The notes: generated by a model from the sequence alone, not told the origin. Shown: positions 8,238 to 17,037, counted from the stretch's first letter. The stretch is 44,281 nt of DNA from JANNWF01 sp038205755 (GCA_038205755.1 JBBRBN010000027.1:1-44281), one strand, 5' to 3'. Translations and numbers: made by a program.

Positions 8238-8567
8238 TCAGATCAGAAAGTCTTCCAGCTTCTTGCCGGCCGCGATCTCGGTTTCCAGCCAGTTCGAGCG
8301 CTTGCCCCGACCCGACCAGGTCTGGTCGGGATTGGCGGGGTTGCGATACTTTGCGGCGACTTTCTTGCGTCCACCATCGGCAGCCGAACCGCCCTTCGAA
8401 AGTCCAAAGAGCTCCTCGATGGTGTATCCCTCTTCCTTCGCAACGGCTGCGACCTTGCGCCGCACTGCGCCGATCTGCTCGCGAATCTTCTTCTTCTTCT
8501 GTTCGCCAGCGGCGATGATCAGTGCATCCAGCTCAGCCTGCGACATTTGGCTCAGATCAATTGACAT
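8238..8567 (-). CDS. H-NS family nucleoid-associated protein
   Basis: 109-residue H-NS-type DNA-binding protein that binds AT-rich DNA and represses transcription. An N-terminal coiled-coil oligomerisation segment spans about 5-48 (rich in Lys, Glu and Ala). The C-terminal DNA-binding motif reads NPDQTWSGRGKRSNWL at 79-94, matching the H-NS TWxGRGRxPxW pattern. Start chosen at the ATG at 8567, which has a GGAG 8 nt upstream; the frame extends to 8861 but that part is not H-NS-like. The upstream DNA (8600-8640) is visibly AT-richer than the surroundings, which would allow autorepression. Confidence 0.93.
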   Translation of the reverse strand: MSIDLSQMSQAELDALIIAAGEQKKKKIREQIGAVRRKVAAVAKEEGYTIEELFGLSKGGSAADGGRKKVAAKYRNPANPDQTWSGRGKRSNWLETEIAAGKKLEDFLI

Positions 8568-8789
8568 ATGGCTCACTCCGGTTGGGGGGTATTCGGGCAA
8601 TCCCGCGGTTAATAGTATTGCAGGGTTTTCATGCTCTCGTAAATGGCAGATCCAACGAGGGCCCCCGGCGGCGTCACTTTCGTGGCTCCGCGCTGCACCT
8701 GGAGTGAAACAGCCAACCCCGCTTGCCCTTCGAGTGCGCCGCACGTATGTTGCGCATTGGGATTCCACTGCGACCTCTAACTGCCGACC

Positions 8790-9632
8790 ATGGGCCTGCT
8801 CGACGAACTTGAACAGGAAGCCCAGCGCCAGCGCGCCGAGGATGACGAGCGGCGCGCTCATCTGGACGTGCGTGAAGTGCAGTGGCGGGAACGGATCGAG
8901 CCGAGCATGCGCGAGCTTGAGGTCTACCTCAGGCGGCTGACCGAGCAGCTCAGCTACCTCAAGCGGCGTGCCAGAGTGGTTTACAACGTGCCTGCCTACG
9001 GCGACGTGGTTGCCTACGTGGAGCCGGCCTACTCGCTCAGTGGGCGGGCACCGGCCAAGAACAGTTACGAGATCACGCTGGAATTCGCCGCCGTCATTGC
9101 CAGCGAAGAATGCCCGCTGCTGCAGGGCGAAACCGGAGCCCGGCTGAAGAGCGTGATCAGCGTCCTGCAGCAGCTTCGAATCAACGGCATGTCTGATGTG
9201 CGCAAGAACGTCAATGGCGAGATCGTCGGCGCGCGGGTGCAGGCCAAAGGCAAGATCCCGCTCGGGCTGCAGGTCAGCGCGGATCAGGAAAGCGGCGTGA
9301 TCCGCCTCGCCTTCAGCAATCTCGAAGGGCTGGGGCAGAGTTCACGCACGTTCCGGGCCGATCAGCTGGACTCCACCTTTTTCGATTCGCTGGGTCGCTT
9401 CCTCGCCCGCGACGAGCTGACCTTTGCCCAGGAAGCCGTGGCCGACGACGTGCGGCGCCAGCTCAAGACGCGGATCCAGCGCGAAAACATCAAGCGCGAA
9501 TGGGAGACCAAGCTCTCCCGGCAGCTGGCCGCCGACGAGTCGAAGGCGCTCGACAGCATGGATCCCTCGCTGCGGCCCGGCAGCCTGGTTGCGCGGCTCA
9601 AGCTTCTGTCCAAACGACTGATTGGCCGCTGA
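8790..9632 (+). CDS. Conserved-looking protein of unknown function
   Basis: I do not recognise this 280-residue protein. It begins with a highly charged helical segment (about 1-60, likely coiled coil), then a mixed alpha/beta middle (ARVVYNVPAYGDVVAYVEP, SYEITLEFAAVI, GKIPLGLQVSAD), then a second charged helical region rich in Arg and Lys (about 200-270). It has no signal peptide and no membrane segment, so it is probably cytoplasmic. It is transcribed divergently from the H-NS-like gene and convergently with proS. Coding character is good: normal composition and no rare stretches. Confidence 0.75.
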   Translation: MGLLDELEQEAQRQRAEDDERRAHLDVREVQWRERIEPSMRELEVYLRRLTEQLSYLKRRARVVYNVPAYGDVVAYVEPAYSLSGRAPAKNSYEITLEFAAVIASEECPLLQGETGARLKSVISVLQQLRINGMSDVRKNVNGEIVGARVQAKGKIPLGLQVSADQESGVIRLAFSNLEGLGQSSRTFRADQLDSTFFDSLGRFLARDELTFAQEAVADDVRRQLKTRIQRENIKREWETKLSRQLAADESKALDSMDPSLRPGSLVARLKLLSKRLIGR

Positions 9633-9661
9633 TCCCCTGACCGCTTGAGCGTTCACGCGTT

Positions 9662-9683
9662 GCGGCGCAGCGGATCGCGCCGC
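9662..9683. terminator. GC-rich hairpin between convergent genes
   Basis: GCGGCGC (9662-9668) and GCGCCGC (9677-9683) form a 7-bp stem with an 8-nt loop in the 76-bp gap between the unknown gene and proS. No T-run is present. A terminator role is inferred from position. Confidence 0.3.
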
Positions 9684-9708
9684 GCGCCGCCATCAGTGGG
9701 TCAAATGC

Positions 9709-11430
9709 TCAGCGCTGCTCGACGCCCAGCCGCGCGAGCAACCCGTCTAGGTCAAGCGCTTCAGCTGCCGACTCGCGCCGGCCACGGTACTCGTAGGTGC
9801 CGGCCTGCAGGCCGCGTTCGGATATCACCACCCGATGCGGGACGCCAATCAGCTCGATGTCGGCAAACATGGCGCCGGGGCGCAAGCCGCGGTCGTCGAC
9901 GCAGGTATCGATTCCTGCCGCCGTCAGTGTTTCGCACAGACGCTGTGCAGCCGCGTCGATGCTGCTGTCGCGTTTGGGATTGATGATGCAGATTGCCACC
10001 CGCCAGGGCGCCATCGGTTCCGGCCAGCAAATGCCGCTGGCGTCGTAGTTCTGTTCGATGGCGGCGGCGACGATGCGGCTCACGCCAATGCCGTAGCAAC
10101 CCATGAACATGATCCGGGCTTTGCCAGCTTCGTCGAGCACGCTGGCGCCCATCGCCTCGGCGTATTTCTGCCCAAGCTGAAAGACGTGGCCGACCTCGAT
10201 GCCGCGGGCGATGCCAAGCGTGCCCTGGCCGTCCGGCGAAGGATCGCCCACCCGTATCGTCCGCAGATCGTCCACGCGGGTGATCAGCGCATCGTCCCAC
10301 GCGGTCACGATGTGTGCGCCCGACCGGTTCGCGCCACAGACGAAGTTCTTCAGCCGGCGTGCGGAGCGGTCAACCACAACCGAAACCGCCTGTGGCTGGG
10401 AGTCGGGGCTGACCCGGAGGAAGGGGCCGATGAACCCTGGCTCGCAGCCGAATGCCTGCTTGATCTCCTGGTCGGTGGCGAGCTTGAGTTCGCCGTCCGC
10501 GCCAACCGCCTTGGCCGCCTTCACCGGGTTGACTTCGTCGTCGCCACGCACGCACAGCGCCCACAGACCGCCGTGACCGTGCACGACGAGGGTTTTGACG
10601 CATTGCGCCGGCGCCACGCCCAACAGCGCCGAAACCTCGGCAATCGTCTTCTGCGTCGGTGTCGAATGGGCACCCTCGGGAAGGTGGGAAATCGGCGCCG
10701 GTGGCTCCAGATCGCCTGACTGGGCGGCCTCGACATTTGCGGCGTAGCTGGAGCCGTCGGAGAATGCGATCGCGTCCTCGCCGGAATCGGCCAGCACGTG
10801 AAACTCCTGCGAGGCGTCGCCGCCAATCGCTCCGGAGTCGGCTTTCACCGCGCGGAAGCCCAAGCCCAGGCGCTCGAAAATGCGGCTGTATGCGGCGTGC
10901 ATGTTCCAGTACTCGCGATCAAGATCGGCAGCGTCGAGGTGGAAGGAGTAGGCGTCCTTCATCAGAAACTCGCGCGCGCGCATCGCGCCAAAGCGTGGCC
11001 GGATCTCGTCGCGGAACTTGGTCTGGATCTGGTAGAAATTGATCGGCAGCTGTTTGTAGGATTTCAGCTCGTTGCGGGCGAAGTCGGTGATCACTTCCTC
11101 GTGGGTTGGGCCATAGCAGAACTCGCCGTCCTTGCGATCGCGAATCTTCAGCAACTGGCCGCCGAACTTCTGCCAGCGGCCGGTTTCGTCCCACAGTTCT
11201 CGCGGCTGGATTGACGGCATCAGCAGCTCGATTGCGCCGGCGGCGTTCATTTCCTCGCGCACCACGGCCTCTACCTTGCGCAACACGCGCAGGCCCAGCG
11301 GCGACCAGGTATAGATGCCGGCGGCCAGCTTGCGCAGCATGCCGGCGCGCAGCATCAGCTGGTGACTGACGATCTCGGCGTCGGCGGGGGTTTCCTTGCT
11401 GGTGGCAAGATGGAATCGCGACAGGCGCAT
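9709..11430 (-). CDS. proS: Prolyl-tRNA synthetase
   Basis: Class II aminoacyl-tRNA synthetase charging tRNA-Pro. The product is 573 residues from the ATG at 11430, where the usual MRLSRFHLATSKETPADAE begins; an in-frame ATG 30 bp upstream is not part of the family. Class II motif 2 is at RFRDEIRPRFGAMRAREF and motif 3 at GCYGIGVSRIVAA. Between them lies the bacterial-type INS editing domain (about 225-405), related to YbaK, which hydrolyses Ala-tRNA-Pro. The C-terminal anticodon-binding domain contains RVAICIINP and DDRGLRPGAMF. A TAGAAT -10-like box lies at 11459-11464. Confidence 0.97.
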   Translation of the reverse strand: MRLSRFHLATSKETPADAEIVSHQLMLRAGMLRKLAAGIYTWSPLGLRVLRKVEAVVREEMNAAGAIELLMPSIQPRELWDETGRWQKFGGQLLKIRDRKDGEFCYGPTHEEVITDFARNELKSYKQLPINFYQIQTKFRDEIRPRFGAMRAREFLMKDAYSFHLDAADLDREYWNMHAAYSRIFERLGLGFRAVKADSGAIGGDASQEFHVLADSGEDAIAFSDGSSYAANVEAAQSGDLEPPAPISHLPEGAHSTPTQKTIAEVSALLGVAPAQCVKTLVVHGHGGLWALCVRGDDEVNPVKAAKAVGADGELKLATDQEIKQAFGCEPGFIGPFLRVSPDSQPQAVSVVVDRSARRLKNFVCGANRSGAHIVTAWDDALITRVDDLRTIRVGDPSPDGQGTLGIARGIEVGHVFQLGQKYAEAMGASVLDEAGKARIMFMGCYGIGVSRIVAAAIEQNYDASGICWPEPMAPWRVAICIINPKRDSSIDAAAQRLCETLTAAGIDTCVDDRGLRPGAMFADIELIGVPHRVVISERGLQAGTYEYRGRRESAAEALDLDGLLARLGVEQR

Positions 11431-11562
11431 GAGGCAGGCATCCGGTGATAAGCCCACCATTCTAGCGAAGCGCCGCGGGCGGGGCTTCGTCAGCGACTAC
11501 TATCGCCTTGATGGGCTGGAGCGGACGTCGTCAGCCTCGACCAAGCCAGTTCCCCGAAGCGC

Positions 11563-11853
11563 TTACTGCCGCGGCGCGATATCGCTCTCGCGGGGCAGGG
11601 TGTCCGGCACTGCGTTGGTTTCCGGATCAATCCGCACGGTTTCGTAGGGCCGATCCGGCGGCGGGCTGTCGCTGATCTGGGTACGCCCCTGGGCGTCCTT
11701 CCAGCGGTACACGGCCGGGGCATAGCGCGGCGAATTGGGATTCTGCTGCTGTACGCCCTCGGGCAGCAGGTCAGGCCGCTGATGCCAGACCCACGCCGCG
11801 GCCGCGCCCATCAGCAGCAGCGCGGCCAGCATGCCGGCAAGGAACTGGCGCAT
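11563..11853 (-). CDS. Small membrane-anchored DUF4124 protein
   Basis: 96-residue protein with one N-terminal hydrophobic segment (about 4-22, ending in WVWHQRP), probably a single-pass anchor or uncleaved signal. A DUF4124-like domain follows (YRWKDAQGRTQISDSPP at 49-65), a small periplasmic module of unknown function in which a Tyr-Arg-Trp-x-Asp strand pair precedes an Ser-Asp-x-Pro turn. It lies 6 bp downstream of a second DUF4124 gene on the same strand; the two look like paralogues in one transcript. Confidence 0.75.
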   Translation of the reverse strand: MRQFLAGMLAALLLMGAAAAWVWHQRPDLLPEGVQQQNPNSPRYAPAVYRWKDAQGRTQISDSPPPDRPYETVRIDPETNAVPDTLPRESDIAPRQ

Positions 11854-11859
11854 GGTCGA

Positions 11860-12315
11860 TCAGTCGTCGCAGAGATTCTTGACCAGCTCCGTATGGCTGT
11901 TGATCGCCCGCTCCCGCGCCTCGGCATCCAGAGTTTCGGGCTGACCGTCGCCATCGGTGTCCATGCTGACGTCCGGCGCGGAATTGAGTACCTCGAGATT
12001 GCTGCGCGCCTGCAGGCACGCGTCTGACGGCGGCCCCTTTGGCTTGGCCTCATCTGGCTTTTCCTCGCCGTCGGTTTTGGCCTCGGCGTCGGCGTCGAGG
12101 CCGGCCACAGCGGGGGCCGCGGCAGGTGCTCCGGAGCGGACCGGATCGGCGGTCACCGCCCGGCGCTCGAAATCCACGCCTTCGGGCTTGGTGTCGGAAT
12201 AGTGGGTGACGCCCTTCTCATCGGTCCAGCGGTAAAGCTCTTTGGCGCTGGTCGGAGCGGTGGCAAGCAGAAAGGCGATGATGACGCCGGCACTCAACAA
12301 CATTCGCTGGGACAT
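11860..12315 (-). CDS. Secreted DUF4124 domain protein
   Basis: 151-residue protein with a cleavable signal peptide (about 1-24, ending TAPTSA), then a DUF4124 domain (KELYRWTDEKGVTHYSD at 25-41), and a low-complexity Ala/Pro/Glu/Lys-rich stretch (about 65-105). The C-terminal part (about 110-151) contains two cysteines and a DTDGDGQPE segment resembling a calcium-binding DxDxDG loop. Periplasmic location is likely; function is unknown. It is transcribed divergently from pssA. Confidence 0.75.
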   Translation of the reverse strand: MSQRMLLSAGVIIAFLLATAPTSAKELYRWTDEKGVTHYSDTKPEGVDFERRAVTADPVRSGAPAAAPAVAGLDADAEAKTDGEEKPDEAKPKGPPSDACLQARSNLEVLNSAPDVSMDTDGDGQPETLDAEARERAINSHTELVKNLCDD

Positions 12316-12385
12316 GGGACGGCTCCGGAGGACGATGCGTTACTACAGCACCGCGCAGCCAGACTGGCAAGGAAGTTGGCTGGGG

Positions 12386-12391
12386 TACACT
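12386..12391 (+). promoter_or_regulatory. Possible -10 element for pssA
   Basis: TACACT, four of six matches to TATAAT, lies 25 bp before the pssA ATG in the 101-bp divergent gap. No convincing -35 is present. It is called on position and sequence only. Confidence 0.25.
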
Positions 12392-12416
12392 CGGCGTCAC
12401 TTCCGGACGCGCGCCC

Positions 12417-13196
12417 ATGATCAGCAGCGACGAACCGCCGGCGCGACCCGCGCGCGGAATCTATCTGTTGCCCAACCTGTTCACCACGGGCGGGCTGTTC
12501 GCTGGCTTCTACGCCATCATCGCCGCATCCTCCGGCGATTACGTCGCTGCCTGCATTGCGGTATTTGTGGCCGGAGTGCTGGACGGCATCGATGGCCGGG
12601 TTGCGCGGATGACCGGTACGCAGACCGAGTTCGGCACCCAATACGACTCGCTGGCTGATCTGGTCAGCTTCGGAATGGCGCCGGCGCTGGTGATGTATCA
12701 CTGGTCGCTGTCGACGCTCAAGCTCGATGGGCCGGTATGGGGCAAGGTTGGCTGGTCAGTCGCCTTCCTTTACGCGGCGTGCGCGGCCCTGCGGCTGGCG
12801 CGCTTCAACACCCAGGTTGGAGTAGTCGACAAGCGCTGGTTCATCGGCCTGGCCAGCCCCGCGGCTGCCGGCCTGATGATGGCCTTCATCTGGACCATGA
12901 ATGTGCTCGGCTACGCCGGCGGCAGCGTCACTGCGCTGGCCCTCGCGGTGACTGTCATCGCCGCCCTGCTGATGGTCAGCCGGATCCGCTACACCAGCTT
13001 CAAGTCGCTGCCGCTCGCTGATCGGGTGCCGTTTGTTGCCATGCTGCTGGCGGTCGGCGTGTTCGTTGCGCTGGCGATTGATCCGCCGCGTGTTCTGCTG
13101 GCCATCGTGGTGCTGTACGTGCTGTCGGGTCCGCTGCAGTGGCTGGTCGGCCGGGTACGGCGCGCACGGTCCCGCGGCACGCCGACGGAGCCGTGA
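12417..13196 (+). CDS. pssA: CDP-diacylglycerol-serine O-phosphatidyltransferase
   Basis: Integral membrane enzyme making phosphatidylserine, the precursor of phosphatidylethanolamine. It is 259 residues of the type-II (Bacillus-like) CDP-alcohol phosphatidyltransferase class. The full catalytic signature is present: Asp56, Asp59-Gly60, Ala63-Arg64, Gly73, Asp77 and Asp81 in DGIDGRVARMTGTQ followed by YDSLAD. About six to eight membrane helices follow. Its TGA overlaps a possible GTG start of the downstream PP2C-type regulator (GTGA at 13193-13196), tying phospholipid synthesis to the regulator and transporter genes that follow. Confidence 0.93.
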   Translation: MISSDEPPARPARGIYLLPNLFTTGGLFAGFYAIIAASSGDYVAACIAVFVAGVLDGIDGRVARMTGTQTEFGTQYDSLADLVSFGMAPALVMYHWSLSTLKLDGPVWGKVGWSVAFLYAACAALRLARFNTQVGVVDKRWFIGLASPAAAGLMMAFIWTMNVLGYAGGSVTALALAVTVIAALLMVSRIRYTSFKSLPLADRVPFVAMLLAVGVFVALAIDPPRVLLAIVVLYVLSGPLQWLVGRVRRARSRGTPTEP

Positions 13197-13201
13197 GCGG
13201 G

Positions 13202-14902
13202 ATGGCGAACGCTGTGCCGCGCGATGCTGGCGCCGGACTGCCGGTGGATTTCCTGCCGATCCTGGCCGAAGTCAGCCAGCAGCTGGCGGTGTCGGTCGAT
13301 CTGGAGCGCACCCTGCGCGACTCAGTGGCCTTCATCACCGACTACATGCGCGCCGAAGCGGCGGCGGTGTTCCTGCTCGATGCGAGCGGGGCGACCCTGC
13401 AGTGCCGCGCCTGCGTTGGACCGGTCGACATCCTCGGGCTGCGGATTCCGGCCGATGCCGGCATCGTCGGGCGGGCGGTGGCGCTGAACGCCTGTCAGAT
13501 GGTCCGCGACGCCAGCCAGGATCCGGACTTCTCCGCCAAGGTCGACGCCAACACCGGCTTTGTCACCCGCAGCGTACTGTGCGCGCCGCTGACCACCGCG
13601 CAGGGCGCGATCGGTGCGATCGAGATCATCAACAAGCGTGATGGCGGGCTGTTCGATGATGTCGACCGGGACGCGCTGCGGCTGCTGGCCGCGCCGACTG
13701 CGCTGGCACTCAACATCGCCCGGATGGCCGGGGAGCTGGTCGAGCAGAGCCGCATCCAGCGCGAGCTGAGCATGGCGCGTCGGCTGCAGCGCTCACTGTT
13801 GCCCAAGCGTCGGCGCGGCGGCTATCCGCTGCGGGCACTCAACCTGCCGGCGCAGGAGATATCCGGCGATTTCTATGATTTCTTCGACCTGCCCGACGGC
13901 CGCATCGCCTTCACACTGGGCGATGTCGCCGGCAAGGGCCTGGATGCCGCGTTTCTCATGGTTCGCTGCGCGAGCCTGCTGCGCTGGGCCGGCAAGGAGG
14001 GACTGCCGCCCAGCGAGTGGATGGCGCGCGCCAACGACGAGCTGCGCGAGGCGATCCCACCCGGCATGTTCGTCTGCGCGGTGGCCGGCTACTTTGATCC
14101 AGCGCTGCGCACCGTGATCTGGGCGAATGCCGGATTCCCGCCGCTGCTGCGGATTGCTCAGGACGGCAGCGTCGAGCGACTCGCGGCCGAGGGCCCGCCG
14201 CTGGGCATCCTGGCCAACATGCAGTTTCCCGAACAGCAGTGCGACGTGGCCGGTGCAGCGCTCTACATGTTTTCCGATGGCGTCACCGACGTACGTGATG
14301 CGCACGGCCAGACGCTCGATCTGGACGGCGTCGAGCTGGCCCTGACAGAGTACGCTGCGCGCTCGCCGGAGGCGCGTCTGCGGCGTCTGGTGCGCCGGCT
14401 GCGCGAGCTGCGGGTCACCGACGACATCACCGTGATGTTGATCGAAGGCGGCAAGGCCGGCGTCCGCCACGTTCTTGACCACCAGTTCCAGGCCCAACCG
14501 GCGGCCCTGGCGGGTATGCGCCATCGACTGGGCGAGGTGCTGTTGGCCAGCGGTGCCAGCGTCGATCAGCGTCAGACGCTGGTGCTGGCGCTGGACGAGG
14601 CGGCCAGCAACATCATCCGGCATGCCTACGGCGGACCGTGCGACAGCACCATCCGGCTCGGAGTCTGGCAGGATGGCGACAGCCTGCGCTTCGAGCTGCA
14701 CGATGATGCGCCGGCCATCGATCCGCAGCGCGTGCGACCGCGCGACCTGGGCGAATGTCGGCCCGGTGGCCTGGGGGTCAACATCATCGATGCCGCGATG
14801 GATTCGTGGTCGCTGCAGCCAGAGCCGGGCGGTGGCAATCGAATGGTTATGCTGAAGCGTCTGCGCGGACAAGACGTCGACGCTGCGCTGCAACAGGCGT
14901 GA
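13202..14902 (+). CDS. GAF - PP2C (SpoIIE-type) phosphatase - HATPase_c partner-switching regulator
   Basis: 566-residue cytoplasmic regulator with three domains: a GAF sensor (about 20-165), a helical linker typical of RsbU-like proteins (MARRLQRSLLP at 191-201), a SpoIIE/PP2C serine phosphatase (about 215-415) and an RsbW-like histidine-kinase-type ATPase (about 428-555). Metal-binding aspartates are seen at GDFYD (223), GDVAGKG (241), SDGVTD (359) and DDIT (407-408). The ATPase has the N box (ALDEAASNIIRHAY, Asn470), the G1-like HDDAPAIDP and G2 GGLGVNII. Both opposing activities are therefore in one chain. The STAS protein 24 bp downstream is the obvious substrate. The start may instead be the GTG at 13193 overlapping the pssA stop. 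Confidence 0.9.
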   Translation: MANAVPRDAGAGLPVDFLPILAEVSQQLAVSVDLERTLRDSVAFITDYMRAEAAAVFLLDASGATLQCRACVGPVDILGLRIPADAGIVGRAVALNACQMVRDASQDPDFSAKVDANTGFVTRSVLCAPLTTAQGAIGAIEIINKRDGGLFDDVDRDALRLLAAPTALALNIARMAGELVEQSRIQRELSMARRLQRSLLPKRRRGGYPLRALNLPAQEISGDFYDFFDLPDGRIAFTLGDVAGKGLDAAFLMVRCASLLRWAGKEGLPPSEWMARANDELREAIPPGMFVCAVAGYFDPALRTVIWANAGFPPLLRIAQDGSVERLAAEGPPLGILANMQFPEQQCDVAGAALYMFSDGVTDVRDAHGQTLDLDGVELALTEYAARSPEARLRRLVRRLRELRVTDDITVMLIEGGKAGVRHVLDHQFQAQPAALAGMRHRLGEVLLASGASVDQRQTLVLALDEAASNIIRHAYGGPCDSTIRLGVWQDGDSLRFELHDDAPAIDPQRVRPRDLGECRPGGLGVNIIDAAMDSWSLQPEPGGGNRMVMLKRLRGQDVDAALQQA

Positions 14903-14926
14903 TCCGGTAACTCACAGGGGGAAGCG

Positions 14927-15244
14927 ATGAAGCACTGCAATACCGAGATCGACGGCGAGTTCCGGGTCGTCAAGCTGGCCGGCGAAGTTGACATGTCGTG
15001 GTCGCAGGAGGTCCGGGCGGCGGTGCTGGAGGCGCTGAAAAAATCGAACAAGGTTGCGGTCCATCTGGCTGCCGTCACCTACATCGATTCCTCAGGCATC
15101 GCAGCGCTGGTCGAAGGCTTCCAGAATGCGCGCGGACGCGGTCAGACCTTCCTGCTGCTGGAGACCTCCAGCGCCGTCCAGGCCGTGCTCAAGCTGGCGC
15201 GGCTGGACAAGGTCTTCACGCTGCGCGACAGCCTGCCGGTCTAG
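14927..15244 (+). CDS. STAS domain protein (anti-sigma-factor-antagonist / MlaB-like)
   Basis: 105-residue single STAS domain. The phosphorylatable motif of SpoIIAA/RsbV-type antagonists is intact: YIDSSGIAAL with Ser55-Ser56 next to Asp54. It has a good ribosome site (CAGGGGGAAGCG before the ATG). It sits between the phosphatase/ATPase regulator and mlaE. STAS proteins have two known jobs that fit here: partner-switching antagonist, and MlaB, the STAS subunit that binds and activates the MlaF ATPase. Position next to mlaE-mlaF suggests the MlaB role; the intact Ser and the neighbouring regulator suggest phosphorylation control. The combination is inference. Confidence 0.9.
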   Translation: MKHCNTEIDGEFRVVKLAGEVDMSWSQEVRAAVLEALKKSNKVAVHLAAVTYIDSSGIAALVEGFQNARGRGQTFLLLETSSAVQAVLKLARLDKVFTLRDSLPV

Positions 15245-15254
15245 CGACGCCCGC

Positions 15255-16052
15255 GTGGAACGCCTGCTGCGACCGCTGGAGCGACTTGGCCGCCGCACCA
15301 CCCAGGTGGTCGGTGATGTCGGCTACGCCGGCATGCTGCTGGTCGAAAGCATTCATCTGACCCTGTTTGGCTGGCGCCGCGGTCAGCCGGTGCGACTGCG
15401 CATGATTGCCGAGCAGATGCGCCAGGTCGGCGTGGATGCGATCCCGATTGTCTGCCTGCTGTCGTTCACGATCGGCGTGATGCTTGCTATCCAGTTCATC
15501 TCCGCGCTGCGTGAATTCGGCGCCGAGGCGCAGGTGGTGGTGGCGGCAGCCAAGTCGATCACCCGCGAGTTCGGCGCGCTCATCACTGGCATCGTGGTCG
15601 CCGGCCGCTCCGGCTCGGCATTCGCCGCTCGGCTGGGCTCGATGGTGGTGTCGCAGGAGGTCGACGCGATGGCAGTGATCGGCATTGAGCCAGTGCGCTA
15701 CCTGGTCGCTCCGGCACTGATCGCCATGCTGATCATGATGCCCGTGCTGACCATCCTGGCCGATGTCGCCGCCCTGATCGGCGCTGGTGTTTATGCGGCC
15801 GGACCGCTGCAGATGAGCCTCGGGGCCTATCTGTCGCAGACCCTGCTGGTGCTTGAGCCGCGCGACCTGTGGGAAGGGTTGTCAAAGTCAGTGGTGTTTG
15901 CGCTGCTGATCACCCTGATAGGCACCAGCACCGGTTTTTCTGTGACCGGCGGCGCCGAGGGCGTGGGCCGCTCGACGACCCGCGCCGTGGTGGCCTCGAT
16001 CAGCGCGCTGGTCGTGGCCGACATGATCTTCTCGTTCTTCCTCAATCGCTGA
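15255..16052 (+). CDS. mlaE: MlaE-family lipid ABC transporter permease
   Basis: 265-residue inner-membrane permease of the MlaE/YrbE family, moving phospholipid between inner and outer membrane with MlaF and MlaD. Start is a GTG at 15255, 10 bp after the STAS stop; the frame is open further upstream but that overlaps the STAS gene. The family block ITGIVVAGRSGSAFAARLGS and VSQEVDAMAVIGIEPVRYL (the EQxxAL-type coupling region) is visible, with about five membrane segments. It ends 9 bp before mlaF. Confidence 0.94.
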   Translation: MERLLRPLERLGRRTTQVVGDVGYAGMLLVESIHLTLFGWRRGQPVRLRMIAEQMRQVGVDAIPIVCLLSFTIGVMLAIQFISALREFGAEAQVVVAAAKSITREFGALITGIVVAGRSGSAFAARLGSMVVSQEVDAMAVIGIEPVRYLVAPALIAMLIMMPVLTILADVAALIGAGVYAAGPLQMSLGAYLSQTLLVLEPRDLWEGLSKSVVFALLITLIGTSTGFSVTGGAEGVGRSTTRAVVASISALVVADMIFSFFLNR

Positions 16053-16061
16053 GGCAGCCTG

Positions 16062-16865
16062 ATGCACACGGCCGTCGAACCGATCATCGAGGTCAACGGG
16101 CTGGAGGCCTACTACGGTCGTCGGCGCATCCTGCACGGCGTTGATTTCCGGGTAATGCCGGGCGAAATCCGCGTGATAATGGGCGGTTCGGGCTCCGGTA
16201 AGAGCACGCTGTTGCGCCATTTGCTTGGTCTGCAGCGGCCGGTGCGCGGTGTGGTCAAGCTGCTTGGCACCGATCTTGGAAAAGCGACCTCGAATGCGCG
16301 CGTGGCGCTGCGTCGGCAGCTCGGCGTGAGCTTCCAGGGCGGCGCGCTGTTCACCTCGATGACCGTTGGCGAAAACGTCGCGCTGCCGCTGCGCGAGCAC
16401 ACCGATCTTGACGAGAACACGATCCGGATCATGAGCCGGCTCAAGCTCGAAGTGGTCAATCTGGGTGGCTTCCAGGACCTCATGCCAAGCCAGCTCTCCG
16501 GCGGCATGATCAAGCGCGCGGCGCTGGCCCGGGCCATCGTCATGGATCCCAAGCTGCTGTTCTTCGACGAGCCCTCGGCCGGACTTGACCCGGTGGTATC
16601 GGCCGAGCTCGACGAGCTGATCCTGCAGCTGCGGGATGCCCTGCGGATGACGATTGTGGTTGTGACCCACGAGCTGGAATCCGCTTTCAAGATCGCCGAC
16701 ACCATCACTGTGCTGGATCACGGCAACGTTCTGCTGACCGGCAGCGTCGCCGACGTGAAAGCCTGCGACAACGAACGCATCCAGGACCTTCTGCATCGCC
16801 GACCGCGCGAGGTGGAGGTGGATGTGGATGCGTATTTGCGGCGGTTGACGGAGGAGGAGGTATGA
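16062..16865 (+). CDS. mlaF: MlaF-family ABC transporter ATPase
   Basis: 267-residue ATPase energising the MlaE permease. Walker A GGSGSGKST is at 41-49, the Q-loop region at VSFQGGALF, the ABC signature LSGGM at 145-149, Walker B KLLFFDEPSAGLD at 164-176, and the switch His in VVTHELES. The signature has Met where most ABC proteins have Gln, as is usual for MlaF. The stop overlaps an ATGAAA at 16862 with a near-perfect Shine-Dalgarno (GGAGGAGGT) just upstream, exactly as if mlaD had once started here; mlaD now starts 800 bp further on. Confidence 0.95.
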   Translation: MHTAVEPIIEVNGLEAYYGRRRILHGVDFRVMPGEIRVIMGGSGSGKSTLLRHLLGLQRPVRGVVKLLGTDLGKATSNARVALRRQLGVSFQGGALFTSMTVGENVALPLREHTDLDENTIRIMSRLKLEVVNLGGFQDLMPSQLSGGMIKRAALARAIVMDPKLLFFDEPSAGLDPVVSAELDELILQLRDALRMTIVVVTHELESAFKIADTITVLDHGNVLLTGSVADVKACDNERIQDLLHRRPREVEVDVDAYLRRLTEEEV

Positions 16866-17037
16866 AAGGGGGCAAGGTTTCGTCGGCCTCAGCCGCGGAC
16901 GCCGACGCGTCAGTCCGGCGCAGCCCGCAATCCAGTGCTGTTCGCGTCTGTCGCTTGTCGTTGCGCGCTCGCAGGGTTTCGTCGGCTTCGGTGCTTCGCA
17001 CCCGCCTTCGCTGCGCTCGGTCAGCGGCCGCCGAGTC

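Noticed and set aside
8568..8861. A long N-terminal extension of the H-NS-like protein
   Set aside because: It has no H-NS similarity, and the ATG at 8567 has a well-placed GGAG.
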